From Eudoraea adriatica DSM 19308 (GTDB lineage Bacteria; Bacteroidota; Bacteroidia; Flavobacteriales; Flavobacteriaceae): DNA of 64,000 nt. The DNA is taken from assembly GCF_000382125.1 (NCBI RefSeq), contig NZ_KB907552.1, positions 57,456 to 121,455 on the forward strand. Reading direction: 5' to 3'. How positions within the stretch are numbered: the stretch's first letter is position 1; each line of letters opens with the position of its first letter. Under the pieces are notes generated by a model. That model was given only the letters and a program-made list of their open reading frames with translations, did no database searches and had not been told where the DNA came from. The translations under genes and the position numbers were made by a program. Of this stretch, positions 20,267-29,326 are shown in pieces.

Positions 20267-20601
20267 TCCTTTTTTAATTCGAGCTTCTCTGCGAAATAAT
20301 CGCAAAAATCCTTCATCGTTGAGGTCATTTTTTCGTCCTGGGTAGCTTTCATAAAAGTATCGGACATTGCCATCAGGGTTTGATGAAAGAAAACTTTCAT
20401 TTCATCCACAGGCATATCTTTGGTCCACAAGTCTATTTTTAAGGACTCCTGCTTCTTACTGTCCCACACCGACAATAACATAGCTTTAGCCTCTTCGTTT
20501 ACAATCCCGCCGTCTTCTGCGGACCAGGTAAGTTCTTCAGGAACGCGATTTTCATCCAGGCCAACTTTAAGTGTTATTTGTGAAGTATGTAATTTTCCCA
20601 T
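20263..20601 (-). CDS. gldC: Gliding motility protein GldC
   Basis: A 112-residue soluble protein (MGKLHTSQITLKVGLDENRVPEELTWSAEDGG) matching GldC, which supports gliding motility in Flavobacterium. It lies 3 nt downstream of gldB, as in F. johnsoniae. The biochemical role is not known. Confidence 0.9.
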   Translation of the reverse strand: MGKLHTSQITLKVGLDENRVPEELTWSAEDGGIVNEEAKAMLLSVWDSKKQESLKIDLWTKDMPVDEMKVFFHQTLMAMSDTFMKATQDEKMTSTMKDFCDYFAEKLELKKD

Positions 20602-20604
20602 GAT

Positions 20605-21567
20605 CTATTTTTTCGGTTTGTAATTTGACTTTTTAAAAATCTCTTCGGCAGATAATTCGAATAATTGATTCAGTTCCACTTCATTGTTATTCATAAAAGC
20701 CCTTACTATTTGCCATCCCATATAGCGACCCAGCCTACCCGGAGATTCATTATCCAGTTCCAGCCTGAATTTTGAAAACGGGGCAGGATCCAAAAACCTG
20801 GGAACCAACATATTGTCGGTACTGTAGAGTATTTCCTGTTCTATGAAATAACGCCAAATCTGTTCTTCATTGGCCTGTGCCCATTCCAATTCCTCGGTTG
20901 TATATACGATTTTCTGAGCATCTGTGGCCAGAGGCATCAACATATCTTTCAGATATAATTCTTTCCCATAATATATCATCTGTGCTAAAAATGTGCGGTC
21001 AGAAGGAAAACGGAGCCTGGTTTTATTAAAAGCACTTGCAACATCACTTATCAAATAATCTTTATCAAGTCCGGCTGCAATATATTGTTCTATTCCACCA
21101 TAGAACCTGTGATCTTTACCAAGATAATTATCCAGGCCAATTAGTAATAGTGTATCCGCCAAAATTACCCGGTTGGAATAATCTACATCAGAAATAACCG
21201 TAATTACCTTTGGCACTTTATAATTGGGGAAATAATACAGAATATGCTTAAACAAAAGTTCCAGATCTGCCGTTTCCCTGGCAAAATCTGGAAATTCCTC
21301 ATTAACTTCACTTAATAATTCCTTCTGTAACGTATCATTCAGTTTGGCAATCCAGACACTATCGGAATACTTTTTGGGAAAAAGATAAGGAAATTCATTC
21401 TTTAGTAAAGGTATGTCTCCAGGTTTTGCTTCAGCAAATTGTTTGTCAAATCGGATCACAGCAAGATTTATCCGGATCTTTGAAACATCTTCAGATACTC
21501 CTGTCTCATTTTTACAGGAATAGAACCCGAAAAGAATAAATAAAACAACAAAAAATCTTGTTTTCAT
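20605..21567 (-). CDS. gldB: Gliding motility lipoprotein GldB
   Basis: A lipoprotein of about 320 residues. From the Met at 21567 the N-terminus MKTRFFVVLFILFGFYSCKN is a signal peptide with the lipidated Cys at position 18. Five extra codons upstream are open (start 21582) but would place MPLLY before the signal peptide. GldB is required for gliding and for the type IX secretion-linked motor complex in Flavobacterium. It forms an operon with gldC. Confidence 0.9.
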   Translation of the reverse strand: MKTRFFVVLFILFGFYSCKNETGVSEDVSKIRINLAVIRFDKQFAEAKPGDIPLLKNEFPYLFPKKYSDSVWIAKLNDTLQKELLSEVNEEFPDFARETADLELLFKHILYYFPNYKVPKVITVISDVDYSNRVILADTLLLIGLDNYLGKDHRFYGGIEQYIAAGLDKDYLISDVASAFNKTRLRFPSDRTFLAQMIYYGKELYLKDMLMPLATDAQKIVYTTEELEWAQANEEQIWRYFIEQEILYSTDNMLVPRFLDPAPFSKFRLELDNESPGRLGRYMGWQIVRAFMNNNEVELNQLFELSAEEIFKKSNYKPKK

Positions 21568-21597
21568 ATAAAGTAATGGCACTTCAGTTTTATTATT

Positions 21598-21611
21598 AAG
21601 CCTGCAGGCTT
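21598..21611. repeat. 14-bp perfect palindrome in the gldB/nadE divergent region
   Basis: AAGCCTGCAGGCTT is self-complementary over 14 bp. It lies 31 nt upstream of the gldB start and about 38 nt upstream of nadE, a position that would suit an operator. No known regulator is associated with it here. Confidence 0.4.
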
Positions 21612-21658
21612 TATTTTTATCGCAACAAAGTTAATATTTCCACATAATAATGTACCCT

Positions 21659-22447
21659 ATGCAAACAGAAAAGGTAATAGATCATATTGTAAACTGGTTA
21701 AGAACATATGCCACCCAGGCAAAAATCAATGGTTTCGTTATAGGTGTATCGGGTGGAATAGACTCTGCTGTTACTTCAACCTTATGCGCAAAAACCGGTT
21801 TTGACTTATTATGCATCGAAATGCCAATTCATCAAGGGGCAAATCAGGTGACACGAGCATCTAACCATATTGCCTGGTTACAGCAGAATTTTGATAATGT
21901 ATCCAGACAACCTGTAAATCTCACTCCGGTATTTGATAACCTGGTTGCGGCACTGCCGGCAGTTGATAATGAAGAAGACAGATTTATGTCTTTGGCTAAT
22001 ACCCGTGCAAGACTGCGAATGACAACACTCTATTATTTTGCCGCATTGAAGAATTATCTGGTTGCAGGGACAGGTAATAAGGTAGAGGATTTTGGAATTG
22101 GTTTCTACACCAAATATGGTGATGGTGGGGTTGACCTCAGTCCTATTGCCGATTTGCTTAAAACTGAGGTCTATGAAGTAGCTGAATATTTGGGTATTAA
22201 TGAAGAAATTATTATTGCTCCTCCTACAGATGGTTTGTGGGGAGACTCAAGAACAGATGAGGATCAGATTGGGGCCTCTTATCCTGAGTTGGAATGGGCT
22301 ATGGAAATGAATAATAAAGGAAAGCAAGCCGATGATTTCAGTGGAAGAGAAAAAGAAGTCTTTCTTATCTTTAAAAGATACAACACCATGAATCAACATA
22401 AGATGCTTCCCATACCTGTTTGTGAAATTCCTGACAACCTAAAATAA
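21659..22447 (+). CDS. nadE: NAD synthetase NadE, ammonia-dependent
   Basis: Converts nicotinic acid adenine dinucleotide to NAD using ATP and ammonia. The protein is about 262 residues, with the PP-loop GVSGGIDSAVTS (near residue 27), the VAGTGNKVEDFGIGFYTKYGDGGVDLSPI substrate region (part shown) and PTDGLWGDSRTDEDQIG. No glutaminase domain is present. Two Met codons are possible (21650 and 21659); the second gives the usual MQTEKVIDHI start. Confidence 0.94.
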   Translation: MQTEKVIDHIVNWLRTYATQAKINGFVIGVSGGIDSAVTSTLCAKTGFDLLCIEMPIHQGANQVTRASNHIAWLQQNFDNVSRQPVNLTPVFDNLVAALPAVDNEEDRFMSLANTRARLRMTTLYYFAALKNYLVAGTGNKVEDFGIGFYTKYGDGGVDLSPIADLLKTEVYEVAEYLGINEEIIIAPPTDGLWGDSRTDEDQIGASYPELEWAMEMNNKGKQADDFSGREKEVFLIFKRYNTMNQHKMLPIPVCEIPDNLK

Positions 22448-22556
22448 CATCTTGACTAAGAATCAGTTAATTAAGACGAATATTAACTGCATTTTTCCCA
22501 ATTATTGATAAAAAAAGTACACTTTTGTTTAAGTAATTAGATTATTTAACCTTACA

Positions 22557-22584
22557 TTGCATGTCAGTATTTTTAGACATGCAA
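22557..22584 (+). promoter_or_regulatory. 9-bp stem-loop in the 5' leader of the LuxR-type regulator
   Basis: TTGCATGTC (22557-22565) and GACATGCAA (22576-22584) are exact inverted repeats around a 10-nt AT-rich loop, 30 nt upstream of the ATG at 22615. A near-consensus -7 element (CACTTTTG, 22520-22527) lies upstream, so the stem would be in the mRNA leader. Alternatively it is a DNA operator. Confidence 0.5.
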
Positions 22585-22614
22585 TAGTTTTAAAATCTAC
22601 AAAAACCAATCAAA

Positions 22615-23244
22615 ATGATAAAAGTTTTAATTGCAGATAGTCATCCAATAGTCAGAATGGGAATAAAGAATGTTTTAAATTCTGCATCCGGTTTTGAAGT
22701 TATTGGTGATGTTGCCACTACTACTGAACTTTTTACAAAATTAGAGACCTTAGATCCGGAAGTAATTATACTGGAAATGGACATTCCGGAAATAAATGGA
22801 ATAGCAACTTTGAGAAAACTTAAACAAGAATATCCGGAGTTAAGGGTATTAATTTATAGTGGTCAGTCTGAAGACGTATATGCACTTAGCACTATTAGGG
22901 CAGGGGCGTTCGGCTATCTTTCAAAAACTGCGGACCTGGATTACATAATTACTGCCGTTAGAAAAGTAAGTGAAGGCAATATGTTTATTACTAATGAATT
23001 AGCACAAAGGCTGGCGTTCGATGAAGGCACTCAAAAACCGCGTAGGTTTTTTAGAAAATTGTCTACCAGAGAAGTCGAGGTTCTAAAGCTTCTGGCCAGT
23101 GGAAAGCGAAATAAAGAAGTTGCCTTAGGTTTAAATTTAAATGAAAAAACCGTTAGTACCTATAAAGCACGTTTAATGAAGAAATTAAATGTTGATAATC
23201 TTGTAGATTTGCTTCAACAAGCGAAGGCGCTGGAATTGTATTAA
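22615..23244 (+). CDS. LuxR-type response regulator with atypical receiver
   Basis: A 209-residue NarL/FixJ-type regulator with an N-terminal receiver (about 1-115) and a C-terminal LuxR helix-turn-helix (LSTREVEVLKLLASGKRNKEVA, with NEKTVSTYKARLMKKL as recognition helix). The residue aligning with the phosphorylated Asp is Glu54 (IILEMDIPEING), and the acidic pair is reduced to Asp8-Ser9; the conserved Lys104 and the Ser83-type switch region remain. No kinase gene is adjacent. It may work without phosphorylation or with Glu acting as a phosphate mimic. It is followed by its own terminator. Confidence 0.88.
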   Translation: MIKVLIADSHPIVRMGIKNVLNSASGFEVIGDVATTTELFTKLETLDPEVIILEMDIPEINGIATLRKLKQEYPELRVLIYSGQSEDVYALSTIRAGAFGYLSKTADLDYIITAVRKVSEGNMFITNELAQRLAFDEGTQKPRRFFRKLSTREVEVLKLLASGKRNKEVALGLNLNEKTVSTYKARLMKKLNVDNLVDLLQQAKALELY

Positions 23245-23267
23245 GCTCAGATCAAGAAATAGTACTA

Positions 23268-23294
23268 ACCCTGACCAATGTGTCGGGGTTTTTT
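23268..23294 (+). terminator. Intrinsic terminator after the LuxR-type gene
   Basis: ACCCTGAC (23268-23275) pairs with GTCGGGGT (23282-23289) over 8 bp including one G-U pair, and is followed by a run of T to 23294. It lies 24 nt after the stop codon. Confidence 0.85.
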
Positions 23295-23335
23295 ATACTC
23301 CTTAGGTGTAAATTGAAATAAGTTGCCTGCAGATT

Positions 23336-25315
23336 TCAGGAAAGAACCCTATTCAACTTCTTGTTTAAGAGTTTATTTAATTGAAGGTAATTCATTATCT
23401 CTTCCAAAGTCTCCTGGTGATCATCATTACTATCCTCCGTATTCTCCTGCAGGGAGGTGATCCGTTTTTTAATCAGAAAGCATCTTAAAGTTAAAATTGT
23501 TTCACTTACTAACTGAGAAATACTTTTTTCTTTGTCTTTTGGGTAGATGTCCTTTCTCTCCCAGTGATGCAGCTCATATTTTTCTTCCTCCATTAGTATG
23601 GACGAGATTTGAGATACCATTTCCTGATCTAGCTCAGTCATAAAGGCAGATATGGAAAAATCTTCTTTTTCATTCAAGCCTTCTATTAATTTGTAATAGA
23701 TGTTTCTGAATTTGTCATGGGTAAGTTCTATCTCATCTTCCTGAAGGTCCAAATACACCTTTTCATATACCTTTGCTTCCATATTTTCCGGCTCCAGCAC
23801 AAGATCCCCTGACTCATTTTCTTTTAAAATCAGGTCTTCAAATTCCTGAAGTTCATTCCCGTATAGCAGAAGCATTTCTATTATCTTCTTTTCCAACTCA
23901 TATTGCACATCCAGTTTCTCCTCTCTCTGGCTATGCTTAACCACCTCAAATGCTTTTTGTTGCTGTCTGGCAATTGTAGCCGCATCTGTTTGTTCTTTCC
24001 TTCCAATCTGTGCAAGGGTATTAAACAAAACATCTTCTGAGATATTCATTATATGAGCACATTCCTGAATATAGATTTCACGTTTTATCCTATCGGGAAT
24101 TTTAGAGATGCTGTTTACGATTTCACGTATAGTATCGGCCTTTTTTATTGGGTCATTCGCAGCATCCTCAGCCAGTAATGATGTTTTAAACTGTATAAAA
24201 TCCTTGGCATTCTCTTTAAGGTAAAGCGTAATCTCCTCCAGTTCATTTTTCCTGGCAAAACTATCGGGGTCTTCTCCTTCGGGAAAGGTGCACACTTTTA
24301 CATTCATTCCCTGCTCGAGAATAAGATCAATCCCTCTCAATGACGCTCTCAATCCTGCTGCATCGCCGTCGAATAAAACTGTAATGTTTTTAGTTAACCT
24401 ATTTATTAATCGGATTTGCTCTGATGTAAGGGCCGTACCACTGGAAGAAACCACATTATGTATTCCTCTTTGATAAAGTTGGATTACATCTGTATAGCCT
24501 TCTACCAAATAACAATTATCTTCCCTGGCAATCGCCTGCTTTGCATAATAGATACCATATAGCACTTTGCTTTTATGATATATTTCGCTTTCGGGGGAAT
24601 TTAAATATTTAGCAGCTTTTTTTTCATTGGAAAGTATCCTGCCTCCAAAACCCAAAACACGGCCACTCATAGAATGGATAGGAAACATCACTCTACCCTT
24701 AAATCTGTCAAATTTTTTAGAGACTCCGGGGTTGTTATTGTCTTCCTTAACAATTGTAAGTCCTGTCTTCTGCAAAAATTCCAGTTGATACCCTTCTTCA
24801 AGAGCAGAATTGGTAAATGCATCCCATTGGTCCAGGCTATAGCCCAGCCCAAATTTTTTGATGATCTCATCTGTAAACCCCCTTTCCCTGAAATAAGTAA
24901 GGCCAATAGCCTTACCCATTTCCTTCTCCCAAAGGGTATTTTTAAAATACTCCTTTGCATATTCAGATACCAGGTACATGCTTTCACGTTCGTCCGCCTG
25001 GGCTTTTTGTTCATCTGTACGCTCCGTTTCTTCAATTTCTATATTGTATTTCCTGGCCAGGTATTTAATAGCTTCGGGGTAGGTAAAATGTTCATGCTCC
25101 ATAAGGAATGCCACAACATTGCCCCCTTTGCCACTGCTAAAGTCCTTCCATATTTGTTTTACAGGCGATACCATAAAACTTGGGGTTCGTTCATCAGTAA
25201 AAGGACTCAAACCCTTAAAATTAGAGCCAGATTTCTTTAGTTGCACAAAATCCCCAATTACCTCCTCCAGGCGCGCGGTTTCATAAACTTGATCTATTGT
25301 GAATTTTGAAATCAA
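23336..25315 (-). CDS. dnaG: DNA primase DnaG lacking zinc ligands
   Basis: A 659-residue primase that makes RNA primers for replication. The CHC2-type N-terminal domain, the TOPRIM core (CYLVEGYTDVIQLYQRG, then VLFDGDAAG with the DxD-type acidic site) and a C-terminal helicase-interaction region are present. The four zinc ligands of the N-terminal domain are all replaced: the CPFH position reads SPFT (37-40) and the CFGC position reads DFSS (58-61). The flanking ERTPSF and GKGGN are kept, so the fold is probably retained without zinc. This appears to be a lineage trait. Confidence 0.95.
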   Translation of the reverse strand: MISKFTIDQVYETARLEEVIGDFVQLKKSGSNFKGLSPFTDERTPSFMVSPVKQIWKDFSSGKGGNVVAFLMEHEHFTYPEAIKYLARKYNIEIEETERTDEQKAQADERESMYLVSEYAKEYFKNTLWEKEMGKAIGLTYFRERGFTDEIIKKFGLGYSLDQWDAFTNSALEEGYQLEFLQKTGLTIVKEDNNNPGVSKKFDRFKGRVMFPIHSMSGRVLGFGGRILSNEKKAAKYLNSPESEIYHKSKVLYGIYYAKQAIAREDNCYLVEGYTDVIQLYQRGIHNVVSSSGTALTSEQIRLINRLTKNITVLFDGDAAGLRASLRGIDLILEQGMNVKVCTFPEGEDPDSFARKNELEEITLYLKENAKDFIQFKTSLLAEDAANDPIKKADTIREIVNSISKIPDRIKREIYIQECAHIMNISEDVLFNTLAQIGRKEQTDAATIARQQQKAFEVVKHSQREEKLDVQYELEKKIIEMLLLYGNELQEFEDLILKENESGDLVLEPENMEAKVYEKVYLDLQEDEIELTHDKFRNIYYKLIEGLNEKEDFSISAFMTELDQEMVSQISSILMEEEKYELHHWERKDIYPKDKEKSISQLVSETILTLRCFLIKKRITSLQENTEDSNDDHQETLEEIMNYLQLNKLLNKKLNRVLS

Positions 25316-25430
25316 TGTGTTAAATATTTACCTTGTAAAAATAAGAAAATTGAATACTTTAAATTACAGTATTTTTAGAATTCAAACCGTTTGGAAATGA
25401 TTAATTTTCTTTGGAAAAATAACAAATTTT

Positions 25431-25670
25431 ATGATGATATTATTCTTTGGAATCAGGCCCGGAAAAACAATAAGCATAGACTTGAAACAGCTAAAGTGTC
25501 CTCATTGTAATCAGAATGATACACTTACCGGCGAAAGTACCCCTAATTTTTTTCATTTATTCTGGATTCCGATTTTTCGTGTAACAACAACTCAGGCAGT
25601 ACATTGCAGTCATTGCAAAAAAGTGTATTACAAAGAGGAATTTACAAAAGAAATGAAAGCTGCTTTTTAG
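25431..25670 (+). CDS. Small zinc-ribbon protein
   Basis: A 79-residue protein with two CxxC knuckles, CPHC (near 24-27) and CSHC (near 59-62), separated by a hydrophobic stretch NFFHLFWIPIFRV that could sit on or in the membrane. It resembles zinc-ribbon_15 type proteins of unknown function. The start may be either of the first two Met codons. A -7-like TTTCTTTG (25406-25413) lies 18 nt upstream. Confidence 0.72.
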   Translation: MMILFFGIRPGKTISIDLKQLKCPHCNQNDTLTGESTPNFFHLFWIPIFRVTTTQAVHCSHCKKVYYKEEFTKEMKAAF

Positions 25671-25767
25671 CGATAAATTACAAAGCAATGCCAAATAACA
25701 GCTTTCAAACATAAAATTTAACCTGAACTAACCCAAAAAAAAATGGGATTTCTAGTTTTTAAATCCT

Positions 25768-26850
25768 TCAAATAGCGAAGCGAAGACCAAAAGATATATT
25801 GCGTTGTTCGTCAGAAGGACTCTTAAAAATAGGATTAAGATCGTATTTAACATAGACGGAGAAGCAATTGACTCCCATATAACCACTAAGGCCATATATA
25901 AAAGGACTACTGTTTAACCCCCCCTTTATTTTTGTCTTTCTGTTAGATCCGTCCTGATCGTATTTTAGCTTTTGCCGGGTTCCCATATTAAGACCTCCAT
26001 ATGCCCCTACCCCTATTCTAAATTGATCTTTTAATGAATACCTAATCCTATTCTCAGATCTGGTAGTTTTAAAGGGTCCGAATTCAAAATGAATTGGAAA
26101 TACCAGATTATCCATTCTTAACTTCGACTTACTTAAAGGGTATTCAAATGGAGCCTGTACAGTTTTTCCTTCGTCATCCACTACATAGTACAGGTTATCC
26201 TGTGATTTTAAGCCATTAAATTGAAAGGAAAATCCATAATGGAACCGCATAAAATTAGTATTATTAAAAACTCTTGTTCGCCAGGTCCAGCCTATTTCAA
26301 AAAATCTGCTACCCCAAACCTTATAGGGCGTATCATTAAGAGACTGGCCCTTAATAATAGCATTATTCAATCCAAAAGCAAAAACCAGGTCTGAATAGGT
26401 TCTGCGATCATATTTTGCCTTATCCGTAAAAATATCCCATTCTTCATCATCTATTTTTATCCAAACATCGTCATCTATTTTTATGGACACCCCAGTCTCC
26501 TCCTCCCTGTCAATGGTACTGTCATCTTCTCCTAAATCATCGTCCTTATTTCGTTCTAACAGGGCAATCTTATTATCAATTATAGCAAGTCTGTTCTCAA
26601 TATTCAATGCGCGCCTCCTGGCCGCATCTTCCTTTAGTTCAGTTGCCTCTTCGGCATTAATGCTTCCTCTCTCCAATCGTTTATCAATGACTTCTACTTC
26701 ATCTTTTAATGCTTCTTTTTCCTCTTGTGTGATTTTTTCTTTCTGTTCTTTCAGATCTTGTATCTTGTCTTTGTAATTGTCCTGTGCCACCACGGAATTG
26801 GTTATAATAGCAATTAAAACAAATACTAAATAGGTACTGATTGTTTTCAT
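25768..26850 (-). CDS. Secreted coiled-coil/beta-barrel protein of unknown function
   Basis: A 360-residue protein with a signal peptide (ISTYLVFVLIAIITNSVVAQ). A Lys/Glu-rich coiled-coil region (about 22-105) is followed by alternating hydrophobic strands ending in NISFGLRFAI, which looks like an outer-membrane beta-barrel C-terminus. It follows the sigma/anti-sigma pair in the same direction and may be part of that stress system. No specific family is recognised. Confidence 0.65.
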   Translation of the reverse strand: MKTISTYLVFVLIAIITNSVVAQDNYKDKIQDLKEQKEKITQEEKEALKDEVEVIDKRLERGSINAEEATELKEDAARRRALNIENRLAIIDNKIALLERNKDDDLGEDDSTIDREEETGVSIKIDDDVWIKIDDEEWDIFTDKAKYDRRTYSDLVFAFGLNNAIIKGQSLNDTPYKVWGSRFFEIGWTWRTRVFNNTNFMRFHYGFSFQFNGLKSQDNLYYVVDDEGKTVQAPFEYPLSKSKLRMDNLVFPIHFEFGPFKTTRSENRIRYSLKDQFRIGVGAYGGLNMGTRQKLKYDQDGSNRKTKIKGGLNSSPFIYGLSGYMGVNCFSVYVKYDLNPIFKSPSDEQRNISFGLRFAI

Positions 26851-26939
26851 TTTGATTTATTTTTAATGATTGATGAATAAACTCCATACAGATTCCTGAA
26901 AATCCGATAAAGATATTTTAGAATCGCTGGTTTATAAGA

Positions 26940-27683
26940 TTAATTATTACGATCCGCAACTGCTGTTCTGACTTTGTTGTATCCTGACTTAAGTTTCTGG
27001 AGAATCTTATCCCGGAATGACTGATCTAATTCATCTTCCACCTGTGCAAGCAGCGCTTCCGGATTAACAGAATTATCAGAATTATTGCGTTTTTCTGTTA
27101 AAATATCTTCCTCCGCCATTTCTAAAAGGAAATCTACTTCTTTATCTGTAAGTTCTTCGTTGTTCTCTTCATGGACAGAAACAATAGTTATTACCTCTTC
27201 TGTTTTTATATCAACTAATGCATTCGGATCTTCTGGTACCTCATTTCGGTTACCACCGGCATTTACCAATAGAGTTTCTTCAACTATTACCATTTTCTTT
27301 TTGGGTTCTTTTTTAGCAACTTCAGATGATTCTGCATCATCTGCTTTAAAGGAATCTTTAACTTCTATCATTGAGCTTTCTTCTTCGGCAAGAGGCACTT
27401 TAGTAAGTTGTTCTTTTTCAATATCAGCAACAGAGGTTGAAGGTTGAGGAACAATTTGCATCTCCTGATTTAAATCTGCATCATCAGCTGTATAGTAAAG
27501 TACGGATAGCAGCAATACTCCTATAAAACCAGCCGCAATCGCAAACCTGAAATATCCGTTATTCTTTGGTTTGGTATCCTGACCAATCTGTCCTTTAATT
27601 TTATGCCAGGCAGCTTCTGAAGGTTTAATTTCAGTTTCCTTTAAGGTCTTCTTAATATGATCTTCAAATTTAGTGGGTTCCAT
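26940..27683 (-). CDS. Probable anti-sigma factor, single-pass membrane protein
   Basis: A 247-residue protein: a cytoplasmic N-terminus of about 43 residues (FEDHIKKTLKETEIKPSEAAWHKIKGQI), one membrane segment (FAIAAGFIGVLLLSVLYY, about 47-64) and an acidic, low-complexity periplasmic part. It overlaps the sigma factor gene by 14 nt and follows it. This layout is typical of Bacteroidetes anti-sigma factors. No zinc-binding ZAS motif is seen, so the function is inferred from context. Confidence 0.65.
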   Translation of the reverse strand: MEPTKFEDHIKKTLKETEIKPSEAAWHKIKGQIGQDTKPKNNGYFRFAIAAGFIGVLLLSVLYYTADDADLNQEMQIVPQPSTSVADIEKEQLTKVPLAEEESSMIEVKDSFKADDAESSEVAKKEPKKKMVIVEETLLVNAGGNRNEVPEDPNALVDIKTEEVITIVSVHEENNEELTDKEVDFLLEMAEEDILTEKRNNSDNSVNPEALLAQVEDELDQSFRDKILQKLKSGYNKVRTAVADRNN

Positions 27684-28242
27684 AGCCGAGTATACTTTGT
27701 TCTTTTAACTTATCCTGCAATAATCTCCTGGCTTTAAACAGTTGGGATTTTGATGTCCCTTCCGTAATGTCAAGCATTTCTGCAATTTCTGAGTGCTTAT
27801 ATCCCTCTACCACATAAAGCACAAATACCATTTTATAACCCTCGGGCAATTCGTCTATGAGCTTCTGAATATATTCAATATCCATAGGAGAAGAAATGGT
27901 AATCTGGTTTGGCGAGTTGTACTCATAAACCTCATCATCGAAGACTACAAATTGTTTTTTTCTAAGATAGGTGATGGCTTCTCTAACCATAATTTGTCTG
28001 ATCCAACCTTCAAAACTTCCTTCATGTTTAAATGAATTTAGATTTTTAAAGACTTTTACAAATCCATTGATCATCACATCTTCTGCATATTGAAGATCCC
28101 TGATATAGCGCCTGCACACTCCAAGCATCTTAGGTGAAAACTTCTCATATATAGCTCTTTGTGCATTCGGATGGCCTGAAATTGCTTTCCTTATCAGCAC
28201 TTTTTCATTATTGTAAAAAGAAATAATTTTCAAGCGTTTCAT
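27670..28242 (-). CDS. ECF-type RNA polymerase sigma factor
   Basis: A 190-residue sigma-70 family protein. Region 2 spans about 20-90 (YAEDVMINGFVKVFKNLNSF, then EGWIRQIMVREAITYLRK) and region 4 about 130-185 (LPEGYKMVFVLYVVEGYKHSEIAEMLDITEGTSKSQLFKARRLLQ, part of which is the helix-turn-helix). There is no region 1 or 3. It is co-transcribed with the membrane protein downstream, its likely anti-sigma factor. The leader contains a tandem CCCGAAA repeat on the plus strand. Confidence 0.9.
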   Translation of the reverse strand: MKRLKIISFYNNEKVLIRKAISGHPNAQRAIYEKFSPKMLGVCRRYIRDLQYAEDVMINGFVKVFKNLNSFKHEGSFEGWIRQIMVREAITYLRKKQFVVFDDEVYEYNSPNQITISSPMDIEYIQKLIDELPEGYKMVFVLYVVEGYKHSEIAEMLDITEGTSKSQLFKARRLLQDKLKEQSILGYGTH

Positions 28243-28348
28243 TTTAGTCTTCTATAGATATAGACGATTTGGGAATAAAAAACGTTGCCCGAAACCCGAA
28301 ATTATGGAGAATTAATTCATAACAATTTGTAAATGCGGTGATTAGAAA

Positions 28349-29326
28349 TTATATTTTTCTTTCCACCACATAATTTACCATAAGTCTAAGAGCATCTTTA
28401 TATTCAGAATCCGGGTAGGTACTTAAAAGTTTCAGAGCTTTATCCTTAAATTCATTCATTTTGGTTTCTGCATAAGAAAGGCCACCCTTTGCCTTTACCA
28501 GGGCAATTACTTCTTTGACACGGGACTTGTCCTTATTGTAATTTTTTACAGAATTAATAAGCCACTTTTTCTCTTTGGGGGAACTGTTGTTAAGTACATA
28601 TATTAAAGGCAGGGTCATTTTTTGCTCCTTAATATCAATTCCTGTAGGTTTACCAATTTTTTCCGCACCATAATCGAAAAGGTCATCTTTTATCTGAAAT
28701 GCCATCCCGCAAAACTCTCCAAACTTGCGGAAAGTTTCAACATCCTGGCTATCCGGCTTCACAGAACACGCCCCAAGACTGCAACATGCTGCTATCAGGG
28801 TTGCTGTTTTCTGTCTGATTATTTCATAATATACTTCTTCAGTAATATCTAATCTTCTGGCTTTATCTATTTGAAGTAATTCTCCTTCACTAATTTCCCT
28901 TATCGCTACCGAAATAATTTTAAGTAAATCAAAATCTTCATACTCTACAGACAGTAACATGCCTTTGGAAAGCAAATAATCTCCAACCAGGACTGCGATT
29001 TTATTTTTCCACAGTGCATTTATGGAGAAAAATCCCCTGCGCTTGTAACTATCATCAACCACATCATCATGCACCAGAGAAGCCGTATGTATTAATTCTA
29101 TCACAGATGCTCCACGATAAGTCCTTTCATTAACTTGCCCGTTATTAACCAGTTTAGCGGTCAGAAAAACAAACATTGGTCTCATTTGTTTTCCCTTCCG
29201 GTTTACTATATAATACGTGATCCTGTTAAGAAGAGCCACTTTAGTGGACATGGAGTCACGGAACTTTTTTTCGAAAAGTTCCATTTCTTCATTGATCGGT
29301 TCTGTTATTTGCGCGACAATTTTCAA
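28349..29326 (-). CDS. Long-chain trans-polyprenyl diphosphate synthase
   Basis: A 325-residue head-to-tail prenyltransferase. The first Asp-rich motif is in LVHDDVVDDS and the second is QIKDDLFDYG. GKQMRPMFVFLTAKL near residue 45 is the family KxxRP region. It probably makes the side chain of menaquinone; chain length cannot be read securely from sequence. It is a single gene, with rlmN upstream on the same strand. Confidence 0.9.
   Translation of the reverse strand: MKIVAQITEPINEEMELFEKKFRDSMSTKVALLNRITYYIVNRKGKQMRPMFVFLTAKLVNNGQVNERTYRGASVIELIHTASLVHDDVVDDSYKRRGFFSINALWKNKIAVLVGDYLLSKGMLLSVEYEDFDLLKIISVAIREISEGELLQIDKARRLDITEEVYYEIIRQKTATLIAACCSLGACSVKPDSQDVETFRKFGEFCGMAFQIKDDLFDYGAEKIGKPTGIDIKEQKMTLPLIYVLNNSSPKEKKWLINSVKNYNKDKSRVKEVIALVKAKGGLSYAETKMNEFKDKALKLLSTYPDSEYKDALRLMVNYVVERKI

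Noticed and set aside
24674-25240. Long open frame on the plus strand opposite dnaG (188 codons)
   Set aside because: It lies entirely antisense to a well-conserved gene; its protein is Phe/Cys/Leu-rich with no domain, as expected from the reverse of conserved codons.
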